Position numbers and translations under genes: made by a program. Of a stretch of DNA of 64,000 bases, positions 18,147 to 27,281 are shown piece after piece; the first letter of the stretch is position 1, and each line of letters starts with the position of its first letter. Origin of the DNA: Gimesia benthica (GTDB lineage: Bacteria; Planctomycetota; Planctomycetia; Planctomycetales; Planctomycetaceae); assembly GCF_009720525.1 (NCBI RefSeq), contig NZ_CP043930.1, forward strand, positions 7,142,001 through 7,206,000, read 5' to 3'. The notes beneath the pieces were generated by a model. That model did no database searches. It was not told the origin of the DNA and saw only the letters and a program-made list of their open reading frames with translations.

Positions 18147-19253
18147 GTGACTGCTTTGCGATACCTGCTATTTCAATCAGGCCTCTCCACTCGAACCCCG
18201 GTTTCCGTCCGCGGTCTGGTTTTGACGCTGACGTTGATACTTAGCGGAGCAGTACAGCCCGTATCAGCTCAGCCGGAAATCAACCGTTCAATCGATGCGC
18301 AAGGTAAACGCTATTACACACCACCGGCGCGACTGGCGGTAGAGCGTGGTCTGCAATATCTGGCTGAACGTCAGCATCCCGATGGTTCTTTCGGTTCCGG
18401 TTCCACTTTCAAGAACAACGTGGCTATTACCGCGCTGTGTGGTATGGCTTTCCTGGGAGACGGGAACACACCGGGGCGGGGCAAGTACGGCGTTCAGGTT
18501 CAGAAAGCCGTCGACTTCATTCTGGCTTCCTGCAAGCCGTCCGGATATATCATTTCGCCCGACAGCATCTCACACGGCCCGATGTACGGTCATGGCTTTG
18601 CGACGCTGTTTCTCGCGGAAGTTTACGGGATGACGCGCAGTAAAGATGTCCGCGTTAAACTCGAAAAAGCGGTGGAGCTGATCGTCAAATCGCAGAACTC
18701 CAAAGGGGGCTGGCGCTACACGCCGGAAAGTAAGGACGCGGATCTCTCGGTTACCGTCTGTCAGATCATGGCCCTGCGGGCCGCTCGAAACTGCGGCATC
18801 TTTATCTCCAAAGAGGTCATCGATCGCTGCATCGATTATGTCAAAAAGAGTCAGAACCCCGATGGTGGCTTTCGCTACCAGCTGGTCCGGCAGGCCGAGA
18901 GTGAGTTTCCGCGCTCGGCAGCAGGCGTTGTCGCTTTATACAGTGCCGGGATCTATGAAGGTCCAGAGATCGAAAACGGGCTGACATACCTGATGGGCCG
19001 GTTGCCTAATCAGCGTTATTTCCGGGGCAGTCATTATTACTACGGTCAGTATTATGCCGTCCAGGCGATGTGGCAGGCGGGGCAGCAGTACTGGGATACC
19101 TGGTACACCGCGATTCGCGAAGAGCTCGTCGCCGGCCAGATGGCTAGTGGCAGCTGGCGTCCCGACAGTTCCAACTGCGTGGAATACAGCACGGCTATGT
19201 CCTGCATCGTTCTGCAGATCCCCCGCAATAACATCCCGATTTTCCAGCGTTGA
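18147..19253 (+). CDS. secreted prenyltransferase/squalene-oxidase-type repeat protein
   Basis: 368 residues. An N-terminal signal peptide ends near residue 46 (PVSAQ). The mature part has repeated alpha-hairpin units of the alpha/alpha-toroid type: ALERGLQYLAERQ-like, HPDGSFG, SQNSKGGWRY, SQNPDGGFRY and VAGQMASGSWRPD, each with the GG-W/F signature found in squalene-cyclase and prenyltransferase repeats. No cyclase DxDD acid motif is seen, so catalysis is doubtful; the toroid more likely binds a ligand or serves as a scaffold. Such exported proteins are frequent in planctomycetes. A GTG start at 18147 is used; no stronger start is visible. The NPCBM gene follows 33 bases later. Confidence 0.8.
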   Translation: MTALRYLLFQSGLSTRTPVSVRGLVLTLTLILSGAVQPVSAQPEINRSIDAQGKRYYTPPARLAVERGLQYLAERQHPDGSFGSGSTFKNNVAITALCGMAFLGDGNTPGRGKYGVQVQKAVDFILASCKPSGYIISPDSISHGPMYGHGFATLFLAEVYGMTRSKDVRVKLEKAVELIVKSQNSKGGWRYTPESKDADLSVTVCQIMALRAARNCGIFISKEVIDRCIDYVKKSQNPDGGFRYQLVRQAESEFPRSAAGVVALYSAGIYEGPEIENGLTYLMGRLPNQRYFRGSHYYYGQYYAVQAMWQAGQQYWDTWYTAIREELVAGQMASGSWRPDSSNCVEYSTAMSCIVLQIPRNNIPIFQR

Positions 19254-19286
19254 TCAGGAATGCTGCATTCCCCCAAAGGTTGTCCG

Positions 19287-20489
19287 ATGCGATTGTTCGT
19301 TGTGCTCTGTCTGACTCTGTTGTCCTGCGGTCTGGTTTCAGAACCGTTGCAGGCCGACGAATTGCAGACCGCGGCGGGGAAAACGATCACCGGCGAACTG
19401 CTGCAGATCGAGCAGAATCGATTCATAATCAAGAGCAAAGCAGGAACCGAAGAAATACCGGCGACAGAGATTGTCCGCGTGCAGCTGGATCCGGTTGACA
19501 AGCTGCCTCCCAGCGGGGGGCTGTTGATCCTGGCGAACGGCGACCGCCTGCATGCCGAGATTTTACGGGCTGCGGAGGAAGCCCTTGTGATTCGTCTGAC
19601 TGCCTGTCCCCGGCTGGATGAACTGAAAGTTCCCCTCGAGACGATCCGGGCGGCTTATTTTCGCTGGCCCCGTGCCACACATGCCCGTAACCGCCTGATT
19701 CGTCAGCTGGAACAGACGGTCAAAAAGACCGATTTGTTCTACCTCAAAAACGGCGACTACCTCGAAGGCGAATTTCTGGGCTTCGATGAGGGCGGTTTCC
19801 AGTTCGAATCCGCGGCCGGTGAAACAACGGTGCCCCGTACTGGGATCGCCTATTTCTATTTCAATCCGGAGCTGATTGCATTTCCGCAGCCCGAACAGCT
19901 GCATTATCAACTCACACTCACCGACGGCTCGCGGGTCACGGTCTCCACACTCTCGTTGAACGATAGCCGACTGCGGGCTCACACCCTGTTTGGCGCAGAC
20001 ATCATCTGTGAGCGGGATCGCCTGGCCGCGGTCACTCCCCTGGGAGGGCGCGTGGTTCCCCTGTCGGAGCTGGAACCGTCTGAGTACCGTTTTACACCCT
20101 ATCTCTCTCGAAACTGGAAGTGGCAGCGCAACCGGAATGTGCTTTCCGGACCAATGATTTCAGGGGGACAGTATTTCGATTCCGGTCTGGGTATGCACAG
20201 CGCAGCAGAGCTGCATTATCAACTGGACGGGCAGTATGCTGCGTTCGAGACTTGTGTGGGGCTGGATGATTCTGCAGGCACACGGGCCAGCGTCAAGGTG
20301 CAGGTCCTGGTGGATGGCAAGCCTGTCTTTCAACGCGAGGTGGCGCGGCACTCCAAAGAGATTGTCAAAGTCCCTCGGATCGATCTCACCGGCGCACAGC
20401 AGCTGGTGCTGAAAGTCGGTTTTGGTAAAAACGCGGACATTGAAGATCATCTCAACTGGTGTCGCCCGGTGCTGATTAAAAAGCCCTGA
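19287..20489 (+). CDS. secreted protein with C-terminal NPCBM/NEW2 domain
   Basis: 400 residues. A signal peptide (RLFVVLCLTLLSCGLVSEPLQA) is followed by two or three small beta-barrel-like repeats centred on GKTITGELLQIEQ, ANGDRLHAEILR and KNGDYLEGEFLGF, a pattern in which a G-D strand is repeated. Residues about 265-400 are an NPCBM domain (carbohydrate-binding module first seen in glycosidases): GMHSAAELHYQLDG, FETCVGLDDSAG, VKVQVLVDGKPVF and a closing HLNWCRPVL. It probably binds glycans at the cell surface or in the periplasm. The ATG at 19287 is preferred over 19260 because AAAGG lies seven bases upstream and the signal peptide starts there. Confidence 0.85.
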   Translation: MRLFVVLCLTLLSCGLVSEPLQADELQTAAGKTITGELLQIEQNRFIIKSKAGTEEIPATEIVRVQLDPVDKLPPSGGLLILANGDRLHAEILRAAEEALVIRLTACPRLDELKVPLETIRAAYFRWPRATHARNRLIRQLEQTVKKTDLFYLKNGDYLEGEFLGFDEGGFQFESAAGETTVPRTGIAYFYFNPELIAFPQPEQLHYQLTLTDGSRVTVSTLSLNDSRLRAHTLFGADIICERDRLAAVTPLGGRVVPLSELEPSEYRFTPYLSRNWKWQRNRNVLSGPMISGGQYFDSGLGMHSAAELHYQLDGQYAAFETCVGLDDSAGTRASVKVQVLVDGKPVFQREVARHSKEIVKVPRIDLTGAQQLVLKVGFGKNADIEDHLNWCRPVLIKKP

Positions 20490-20624
20490 TTCGTTTTTTA
20501 AAGTCCCGCCGGAAAGCGGACCGGGCGCAGAGTGGCATTGACGGTCTTTTTTTTCTATTCTGGTGATCACGCAAGCGCGTCGTTTCTCCCCCCGTTGTTT
20601 ACCCGCATGACAAAGAGACCCTCT

Positions 20625-21830
20625 ATGAAAACGATTACCTCACTCGCGTTGCTGCTGATTCTGGCTGTCTGCCCGCCACTCTCTGCTGAAGAGAAAGTGG
20701 ATACCTCTCCGGCTCCCGTCAAGCTGGTCAAGGTTTTCCCGTATCTGCAGATTGATCGCCCGATTGTGATTACCCACGCCGGCGATGGCACGGACCGTCT
20801 GTTTATCGCCTCGCAGAAGGGAAAGATTTACATCGTTCCCAATACACCCGAAGATGAAGATCTGGAAGAAGGCAAACTCTTCCTCGATATCTCCGATCGT
20901 GTGATCTATCTCGACAAGAAAAACGAAATGGGCCTCCTGGGCATGGCCTTCCATCCCGATTTCAAGAAGAACGGCGAGTTCTTCGTCTACTACAGCTCTC
21001 CCGAAACTCCGAATGCGACCTCCGTCATTTCCCGCTTCCGGGTTTCCAAGGACAATCCGGATCAGGCCCTCGCAGACTCGGAAGAAATTCTGATGAAAGT
21101 CGAACAGCCCGCCTGGAATCATAACGGGGGCACCATCGAATTTGGCCCGGATGGCATGCTGTATATCGTCTTTGGTGATGGCGGTGCTGGCGGCGATGCC
21201 TTCCATAACGGCCAGAACCTGTCCACAATGCTCGGATCGATCTGTCGCATCGACGTCAATCACAAATCTCCCGGACTGAACTACGCGATTCCCAAAGACA
21301 ACCCTTTTGAAGATGGTAAAACACCGACCTTCGCCACGATCCGTAAGGAAATCTGGGCTTACGGTTTTCGTAATCCCTGGCGGATTGCCTTCGATGACAA
21401 GACCGGCAAACTCTGGGCCGGCGATGTCGGGCAGGGCGTCTGGGAAGAAATCGATATCGTCGTCAAAGGGGGCAACTACGGCTGGTCGGTCCGTGAAGGC
21501 AAACACCCCTTCGGTCCCAATGGTGTCGAAGCCCGCAAGCACCTCATCGAGCCGATCTGGGAATACGATCACCAAGTCGGTAAGTCAATTACCGGTGGAT
21601 CCGTCTATCGCGGCAAAGCAATTCCCGCGATCCAGGGCATGTACATTTACGGCGATTATGTCTCCGGTAAATTCTGGGCTCTGAAGTATGACGAGAGCAG
21701 CAAAAAGGTGACTGCCAATCACGTGATCGAAAGCCCCAGCATCCCCGTAATGACCTTCGGCACCGATCAGAATGGAGAAATGTTCCTGACCTCGTCCTTC
21801 AGCGAAATCTATATGCTGAAAGCGAAATAA
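20625..21830 (+). CDS. secreted PQQ-type glucose/sorbosone dehydrogenase-like protein
   Basis: 401 residues. A signal peptide (TITSLALLLILAVCPPLSA) precedes a six-bladed propeller of the soluble aldose/sorbosone dehydrogenase family. Visible landmarks are GLLGMAFHPDF, the HNGGTIEFGPDGMLYI stretch with the conserved His-Asn-Gly, GDGGAGGD, the YGFRNPWRIAFD motif, WAGDVGQGVWEEID and NYGWSVREG. Members oxidise sugars with PQQ in the periplasm, but many planctomycete members have no demonstrated activity. The start at 20625 places the signal peptide at the N-terminus; ATGs at 20607 and further upstream give an odd extension. A strong terminator follows. Confidence 0.9.
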   Translation: MKTITSLALLLILAVCPPLSAEEKVDTSPAPVKLVKVFPYLQIDRPIVITHAGDGTDRLFIASQKGKIYIVPNTPEDEDLEEGKLFLDISDRVIYLDKKNEMGLLGMAFHPDFKKNGEFFVYYSSPETPNATSVISRFRVSKDNPDQALADSEEILMKVEQPAWNHNGGTIEFGPDGMLYIVFGDGGAGGDAFHNGQNLSTMLGSICRIDVNHKSPGLNYAIPKDNPFEDGKTPTFATIRKEIWAYGFRNPWRIAFDDKTGKLWAGDVGQGVWEEIDIVVKGGNYGWSVREGKHPFGPNGVEARKHLIEPIWEYDHQVGKSITGGSVYRGKAIPAIQGMYIYGDYVSGKFWALKYDESSKKVTANHVIESPSIPVMTFGTDQNGEMFLTSSFSEIYMLKAK

Positions 21831-21874
21831 TCCCGCAGCGGCAGTTAAACTGTGTCGCACGGTGTCAGTATAAA

Positions 21875-21912
21875 AAAACCACGGAACCCGCAGTAGCAGG
21901 TTCCGTGGTTTT
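21875..21912. terminator. bidirectional intrinsic terminator
   Basis: AAAACCACGGAACC (21875-21888) pairs perfectly with GGTTCCGTGGTTTT (21899-21912) around a 10-base loop. T-rich bases follow on the + strand and A7 precedes, giving a U tract on the - strand too. It serves both the dehydrogenase gene and the DUF2237 gene. Confidence 0.93.
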
Positions 21913-21948
21913 AATTTTTCTAGTATGTGGTAATCCGCACGACGTGCA

Positions 21949-22323
21949 TCAGGCTTCGATGGCGTAGGCCTGCAGATCTTCCAGGTCGACGAATTCCAGT
22001 GTCGAGATGTGGCACGATTCGAGTTTTACCTTGGGGGCCATGCCGGCCTCGAAGGCTTCCTTCCAGCGTTCCACGCAGAGACACCAGCGATCGCCGGGTT
22101 TCAGACCCGGGAATTCGAACAACGGATGAGGTGTACTCAGATCGTTGCCTCGTTCCTTGGAAAAGGCCAGGAATTCTTCTGTGACTTCGGTGCACACCGT
22201 GTGCAGACCGAGATCCGAACCGCCGGTGTTACAGCAGCCGTCACGATAAAATCCGGTTACCGGTTCCAGAGAACAGATCTCCAGTTCGGTGCCGAGCACG
22301 TTTTTGGCTTTCTTTTCAGTCAT
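21949..22323 (-). CDS. DUF2237 family protein
   Basis: 124 residues. The family pattern is clear: NVLGTELEICSLEPVTGFYR, then DGCCNTGGSDLGLHTVC, then FLAFSKERGNDLSTP and PGDRWCLCVERWKEA. The conserved cysteines and the SKxRGNDLSTP motif are intact. DUF2237 is a small cytosolic family of unknown function found widely in bacteria; no reaction is established. The ATG at 22323 matches the family N-terminus although the upstream ribosome site is weak. It lies 106 bases downstream of the isomerase-like gene on the same strand. Confidence 0.9.
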   Translation of the reverse strand: MTEKKAKNVLGTELEICSLEPVTGFYRDGCCNTGGSDLGLHTVCTEVTEEFLAFSKERGNDLSTPHPLFEFPGLKPGDRWCLCVERWKEAFEAGMAPKVKLESCHISTLEFVDLEDLQAYAIEA

Positions 22324-22429
22324 AGTCAGTGGTCCATCAATGGGGGATCGTCAGTAAATCAACGCCAGACAAGCAGACCAGCGCGCAACGAGCCTGATAC
22401 AGGCAACGTCTTTCAGGTCTTAGCAGCGT

Positions 22430-23353
22430 TTAGAACTGGTCGACCTCACGATAAGCTTCGATGACGGCCATGTCGCCTTCTTTGCCGGGCTTGGAATTAC
22501 CATGTTCCATTCCCACGATACCTTCAAATCCCTTGGAGTGGATATGCTTGAATACATTCAGGTAGTTAATCTCACCCGTACCAGGTTCCTTACGGCCCGG
22601 GTTATCACCTGACTGGAAGTAGCCGATCTCATCCCAGCACTGATCGATGTTGACGATCAGGTTGCCTTCGGTAATCTGCTGATGGTAGACATCGAACAGA
22701 ATCTTACAGGCTGGGCTGTCGACTGCTTTACAGAGGGCATACGCCTGAGGAGAACCCTGCAGGAAGACACCACCATGATTGGCATACCAGTTGAGTGGCT
22801 CAAGCACCATGACCATGCCATGTGGTTCAAAGATCTCGGCACAGCGACGGAGCAGTTCAATCACGTTGGCGGTCTGGTAACCTTCAGCCAGACGGGAACG
22901 GGGACCTTCATCCAGGTTGCCGGGAACGACGGTCATCCATTTCGCATTGACCCGCTTCGCAACTTCGACGGAGTCTTTGATGTCTTTGAGGACTTCGTCC
23001 CAGACCGCTTTGTCTTTACGGGTGAAGGTCAGCTTGCCGATGGAACCATGTGCTACGAACACGCCCATTTCCATGTTGAGCTTTTCCATCGTGTCGGCGA
23101 TTTTCTGCTGCAGCTCTTTGGGTTTCTTCTTCATGCCGTTGTCTTCCCAGGCGGTAAAGCCCTGGTCGGCGGCGAACTTCAGCTGGTCGATGGGATCGTT
23201 GCCCGCGGCATTCTTGAACATGCCGAAGTGGGGCGCGTATTTCAGATTAAATGGCTTTTGCTCTTTGCCGTCAGCTGCCTGGGCAGCGGTACTACCTAAC
23301 ACAGCGGCTCCCCCTGCCAGCATCCCGCTTTTGAGAAACTCTCGACGTTGCAT
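22430..23353 (-). CDS. hydroxypyruvate isomerase-like TIM-barrel protein, Tat-exported
   Basis: 307 residues. A Tat signal (QRREFLKSG, then an alanine-rich core ending AAQAA) precedes an AP-endonuclease-2-type TIM barrel. Features that match the hydroxypyruvate isomerase (Hyi) branch are LKYAPHFGMF at the start, GNLDEGPRSRLAEGYQT, the VLEPLNW metal-ligand glutamate, FDVYHQQITEGNL and GFEGIVGMEHGN. The enzyme family interconverts 2-oxo and hydroxy sugars; the substrate of the exported form is unknown. The start at 23353 gives the intact Tat motif, with AAGGAG close upstream on the - strand. Its nearest neighbours show no shared pathway. Confidence 0.85.
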   Translation of the reverse strand: MQRREFLKSGMLAGGAAVLGSTAAQAADGKEQKPFNLKYAPHFGMFKNAAGNDPIDQLKFAADQGFTAWEDNGMKKKPKELQQKIADTMEKLNMEMGVFVAHGSIGKLTFTRKDKAVWDEVLKDIKDSVEVAKRVNAKWMTVVPGNLDEGPRSRLAEGYQTANVIELLRRCAEIFEPHGMVMVLEPLNWYANHGGVFLQGSPQAYALCKAVDSPACKILFDVYHQQITEGNLIVNIDQCWDEIGYFQSGDNPGRKEPGTGEINYLNVFKHIHSKGFEGIVGMEHGNSKPGKEGDMAVIEAYREVDQF

Positions 23354-23525
23354 ATGTAAGACTCCTTGTTGCGAATTTATATGTGTGCTTGTATCGGAAA
23401 TTTATTCTAGCTGAACAGCAAGGCGGTTGCACCTGTTATCCACCCGGATTCTCAGGACCAGCTTCGAGGCGCGGATGCCAAATGTCAAACCGCTCGTCAG
23501 TTGCACAGCATCCTGCGGGAAATGC

Positions 23526-24026
23526 TTACTTCAGACCAGGCAGGCGAATCACCACCAGGATTCCCACGCAGGCCAGGGCCACCAGTACGGATTTCAGCAG
23601 CACCGAGAGGGGCGAGAAGATCAGCGTCGCGCCGACGATCAGTACCACGATCGTAATCGCCTGGATTTTGACGCTCAGCCGCACACCACCATCCTGTTGC
23701 CACTCTTTGAGAACCTGACCCAGTACGGGAGAACGCAGCAGTGCCCGGTTCATCCGGGGAGAAGTGCGGATCAGAAAGTAGCTGGTCAGCAGCAGGAACG
23801 GCGTAGTCGGGAGCACAGGCAGTGCCACGCCGAGCACGCCCAGCACAAAAAAGAATGCCGCCAGAACAAGATAAATAGCCTTTCGCAGCCCCGTCACCGT
23901 GGGGACGGTCTGCTCATCGAGGGTATCCAGGAATGCAGGATGAATTTCATCGAACGCCAGCCGATCCAGATTTAATCCGGAATCGGATGAAGATTCAGGC
24001 TGTTGCGGCTGCGATTTGCGAAGCAT
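23526..24026 (-). CDS. DUF454 (YbaN-like) inner-membrane protein
   Basis: 166 residues. An N-terminal soluble tail of about 45 residues is followed by three or four hydrophobic segments. The family core is evident: LRKAIYLVLAAFFFVLGVLG, then LPVLPTTPFLLLTSYF, then SPRMNRALLRSPVLGQVLKEW, a typical YbaN/DUF454 pattern. These are small inner-membrane proteins of unknown role. The DxxFxxxLxxxLL-type tail seen in some members is not needed here. The ATG at 24026 is accepted. The dioxygenase gene lies 103 bases upstream on the same strand. Confidence 0.88.
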   Translation of the reverse strand: MLRKSQPQQPESSSDSGLNLDRLAFDEIHPAFLDTLDEQTVPTVTGLRKAIYLVLAAFFFVLGVLGVALPVLPTTPFLLLTSYFLIRTSPRMNRALLRSPVLGQVLKEWQQDGGVRLSVKIQAITIVVLIVGATLIFSPLSVLLKSVLVALACVGILVVIRLPGLK

Positions 24027-24129
24027 GAAATTCAGATCTCAAGGGCACGGTAAAAGGACGAATCGGTCCCTTATTCTAGCTCAATTGAGAAATGGGACAA
24101 GGCGGATCGTGAATCGAGCCTGTCCGTGC

Positions 24130-25176
24130 TCAGGGGGCCGCGGTCGCCGGCATGCCTCCGCGAACAGATCCAGCGGCTGTATTCCCGTAATTATCAGCAA
24201 ACAGGGGATCCAGTGGACGACTGTTGGGAACCGCAAGCCAGACCCGCAGCAGGTGCCGTTTCAGTTCCGGCTCTTCCGCATCCGTGAATTCATCCCGGCG
24301 GTGAAACGTGACCCAGTTATTCAAAAACAGCAGATCCCCCGGATCCTGGCTGAAGGTGACACTCATTTCCGGCGTTTCGGCGAGTGCTTCCAGCTGATCC
24401 ATAGCCTGCTTCTGCTCGGGAGTCATATCGGGAAGGTCGGGTGAAGCATAAGCGCGTTCGATCAATACCCGCAGAAAGCTGCCGGCGAAGTGACCATCCT
24501 GCATTGAAAAGATCGGTTGCCGACAGAACGGCTTCTGGTTTCCCGTATCGACGTTGTGCCTGAGGTAGTAAAACGGCTGCATCAAGGTTTGCGTCAATTC
24601 GGGCCACCGCTGCCGCATTTCATTGAAGAGGGCCACCGAACTGACCAGTTGATTATCGCCACCTGAGAGGGCCTGTTGAATGCACAGAAAACCAATCACA
24701 TCACAACGGTCGGTATGAAAGCTGAGCCGCTTGCTTGTGTTCGGACCGCGGGCCTGGGCCTGTCCGACCTTAAAACCTTCGTCCCGCACATGGAACAGCT
24801 TTTCCCCGGTCGCGCTCTGAGAGACCGGCGTTCCCAGATGCACGGAGATCAGCCAGAACAGAATCTCGCGTTCCTCTTGTGAGTAGTTCTCGATAGGCAC
24901 TCGCTTGATCTGGCAGGCTCCCGACCCGTGTTCCAGCCGATGTTGAACCCGGCGCAGCAGGGGACCGAGTTCGGGCAGGGGGAAACGTTCGGGGGTGATT
25001 TCAGCCTGGCTCAGGTTTTCTGACGAGATCGTCTTCACAGCCGAGTCCAGATCAGCGAGATGCCGTTGACCCAGGTGAACCAGCCAGTCGTCTCGGGAGA
25101 AGAGTTCTGCACCTTTCCAGGCAGCCGGAATCTCAAATGCGGGAGGCAGGTCGGGGGCGGAAGGTTGATCAATCAC
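24130..25176 (-). CDS. TauD/TfdA-type Fe(II)/2-oxoglutarate dioxygenase
   Basis: 348 residues. The double-stranded beta-helix iron site is visible: the HxD pair in RLSFHTDRCDVI near residue 155, a distal histidine in NWVTFHRRDEF, and the 2-oxoglutarate-binding arginine in RHLLRVWLAVPN. Members hydroxylate or desaturate a small organic substrate while decarboxylating 2-oxoglutarate. Which substrate cannot be read from sequence; related bacterial TauD-like proteins act on taurine, alkyl sulfates and amino acid derivatives. A GTG start at 25176 is used, with GGAG about ten bases upstream. It sits between a YbaN-like gene and a hybrid kinase without obvious functional linkage. Confidence 0.88.
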   Translation of the reverse strand: MIDQPSAPDLPPAFEIPAAWKGAELFSRDDWLVHLGQRHLADLDSAVKTISSENLSQAEITPERFPLPELGPLLRRVQHRLEHGSGACQIKRVPIENYSQEEREILFWLISVHLGTPVSQSATGEKLFHVRDEGFKVGQAQARGPNTSKRLSFHTDRCDVIGFLCIQQALSGGDNQLVSSVALFNEMRQRWPELTQTLMQPFYYLRHNVDTGNQKPFCRQPIFSMQDGHFAGSFLRVLIERAYASPDLPDMTPEQKQAMDQLEALAETPEMSVTFSQDPGDLLFLNNWVTFHRRDEFTDAEEPELKRHLLRVWLAVPNSRPLDPLFADNYGNTAAGSVRGGMPATAAP

Positions 25177-25280
25177 TCTGAAAATACTCCTGTGCTGGCA
25201 TAACTAAATCAGTTTCAGCCTAACAGATTCAGACAGGAGATTAAAGCAGACGTGTTGCAGAGTTGAACCGGCGCGCGGTG

Positions 25281-26927
25281 TTATTTCAGTTGCAGCATCC
25301 GTTGTCGTCTGGACTTGAGCAGGTTGTTAATCGTCTGAATGAGCTGCTTGCGATCCAGTGGTTTGGTCAGGTATTCATCACAGCCGGCCTGCAGGCATTT
25401 TTCCCGGTCGCCAGGCATGACGTTGGCGGTGAGTGCGATAATCGGGTTGGTGAAACCCATCTCGCGAATGAGTTCCGTCGCGGAGTAGCCATCCAGGAGC
25501 GGCATCTGAATGTCCATCAGGATCACTTCAAACTGCTCGTTGATGTCTGAATCGCTCTGCAGGACGGCTCCCAGTTGATCAACTGCCTGCTGCCCGTTTT
25601 CAGCCAGGGTGACGCTTCCGCCGGCTTTGGTCAGCAGGTACTGGATCAACCTCTGATTGTAGATTCCATCCTCTACCAGCAGGATACGACAGGGCTGCCT
25701 CAGCCTGCCGAAGCTGGAACGGGACGTTTTGTGTTCATGGATGCGTTGAGATAACGAATGTTGCTGTGGCTTGATTTCACAACTGGTGCCCGTGCTGATG
25801 GTGAATTCAATAATCGATCCAGTATCAGCTGTATGCTGGAGTGTCATTTCTCCTCCCAGCAGGCGGACCAGATGTCGCGCCAGCGAAAGACTCAGACCGA
25901 CTCCCCCGGGATAAGTAAGCGAGGTCAGGTCTGCCAGTTGGCGTCCGGCAAAAATCTGATTGATCGGTTCGATATTCATTCCGTTCCCGCTGTTACGGAT
26001 CGTAAAGACCATTTGCTGATCAGAGGGAGTCGCCTGTGGTTTTCTGACAGAAAGGTTGATGGTTCCCTCGTGAGTGTAGTTGATCACGACCCCCATCAGG
26101 TTCAACAGGATCTGCCTGAGGCGTATTGGATTGGACTGGATAGAAGTTGGCAGGCTATGATCCAGATCGACTTCGAGAGCCAGGCCTTTGGGATCTGCTT
26201 TGCGAAGGGCGACCGACTTCACGTTTTCGATCACCGTCAGTGGGCAGCAGTCCTGAAGCTTGAGGTCGAACTTGCCTTCTTCAATTCGGGAGAGGTCTAC
26301 GAAGTCGTTGAAGGTATCCAGCAGATACTGACCGTTGGTGTGGATCGTATTTGCAGCGTTGATCGTTTCCGCATCTTCGCTGGAATCACTCAGGATTTCT
26401 GCAAAGCCCAGGATCGCGGAGAGAGGAGTCCGGATTTCATGACTCATCATCGCCAGAAATGACTGTTTCACTTCCCGGGCACGAAATGCCTGCAGACGTG
26501 TGCCTTCGAGTTCTGCTTCGAGTAGAACCCGCTCGTGAATGTCCGACAGAGATCCGGTCATGCGCACAGCCTGTCCGTAAGCATCACGCAAGACCTGGGC
26601 TTGTCCCCGGAACCAGCGATAGAGGCCCCCCTTGACCCGCAGGCGAAAGTTGTGCTCAAAACGACTGGCGTTCTCCAGGGCAGATCGCAGGCCGAGCATC
26701 GTCTGTACTGCATCCTCTGGATGCAGTAGTCGTTCGAAGGTGTCCAGGCTCGATTCAATTTCCTGGTCGCAGTAGCCCAGCAGTTCATAAAACCGGGGTG
26801 ACCACCATTGTTCCTGTGCGTCGAGATCGACCCAGTCCCAGACCCCTTCCGTCGTGTGTTGCAGGAACAGGTCAAAATGCTGTTGAACGGCGTCTGGTTG
26901 TGTTGCTCTGGCGAAGGTGTAACTCAT
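25281..26927 (-). CDS. hybrid sensor kinase (PAS-HisKA-HATPase-REC) with a degenerate ATP site
   Basis: 548 residues, cytosolic. A PAS fold at about residues 20-130 (WDWVDLDAQEQWWSPRFYELLGY) precedes the HisKA dimer with the phospho-acceptor His163 in MMSHEIRTPL. The ATP-binding domain retains its first N-box asparagine (Asn276 in LNLMG), but the second N-box asparagine is Val280, and the G1 aspartate is Asn312 (RNSGNGM in place of DxGxG). The G2 motif (GGVGLSLSLA) is intact. The receiver domain has its acidic pocket and phospho-acceptor Asp472 (ILMDIQMP), with the TA and KP switch residues. Autokinase activity may therefore be lost or weak; it could act as a phosphatase or as a sensor partner. 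No membrane helix. No ribosome-site problem at 26927. Confidence 0.93.
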   Translation of the reverse strand: MSYTFARATQPDAVQQHFDLFLQHTTEGVWDWVDLDAQEQWWSPRFYELLGYCDQEIESSLDTFERLLHPEDAVQTMLGLRSALENASRFEHNFRLRVKGGLYRWFRGQAQVLRDAYGQAVRMTGSLSDIHERVLLEAELEGTRLQAFRAREVKQSFLAMMSHEIRTPLSAILGFAEILSDSSEDAETINAANTIHTNGQYLLDTFNDFVDLSRIEEGKFDLKLQDCCPLTVIENVKSVALRKADPKGLALEVDLDHSLPTSIQSNPIRLRQILLNLMGVVINYTHEGTINLSVRKPQATPSDQQMVFTIRNSGNGMNIEPINQIFAGRQLADLTSLTYPGGVGLSLSLARHLVRLLGGEMTLQHTADTGSIIEFTISTGTSCEIKPQQHSLSQRIHEHKTSRSSFGRLRQPCRILLVEDGIYNQRLIQYLLTKAGGSVTLAENGQQAVDQLGAVLQSDSDINEQFEVILMDIQMPLLDGYSATELIREMGFTNPIIALTANVMPGDREKCLQAGCDEYLTKPLDRKQLIQTINNLLKSRRQRMLQLK

Positions 26928-27281
26928 TTCAATCCAGTTCTCTCAGGGGCAAGGGGTTGAGTACTTATTAGTATCGCTCAAAAACAAATAACAATTGTGT
27001 CTTTCTTGCAGAGAATTGGAGCACGCGTATAGCTGGATATTTCAGGCTTGTTTAAAAGCAGGGAAACACCTCGTATTGAAATGAACACTGTAAAAAAAGG
27101 CCTTGAAGTTAAGAGGAATCCTGCGGGAAATGTAGTGGTTTGATCACCCTTTGCAAGCGAATTACGGCCTGCTGTATGATTTAGAACAGTTACATGCATC
27201 GCTCTTGAGATAACACCAGCGGCTAGCATGATTCCCCTCCTTAACTGAAAGCGGTGGACTCAGCGTACGAGAAGAGAAACG
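26928..27281. other. AT-rich intergenic region between divergent genes
   Basis: 354 bases between the hybrid kinase and the GGCT-like gene. It should contain both promoters. A -10-like sequence on the - strand at about 26970-26975 lacks a well-spaced -35. No gene or strong repeat seen. Confidence 0.4.
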
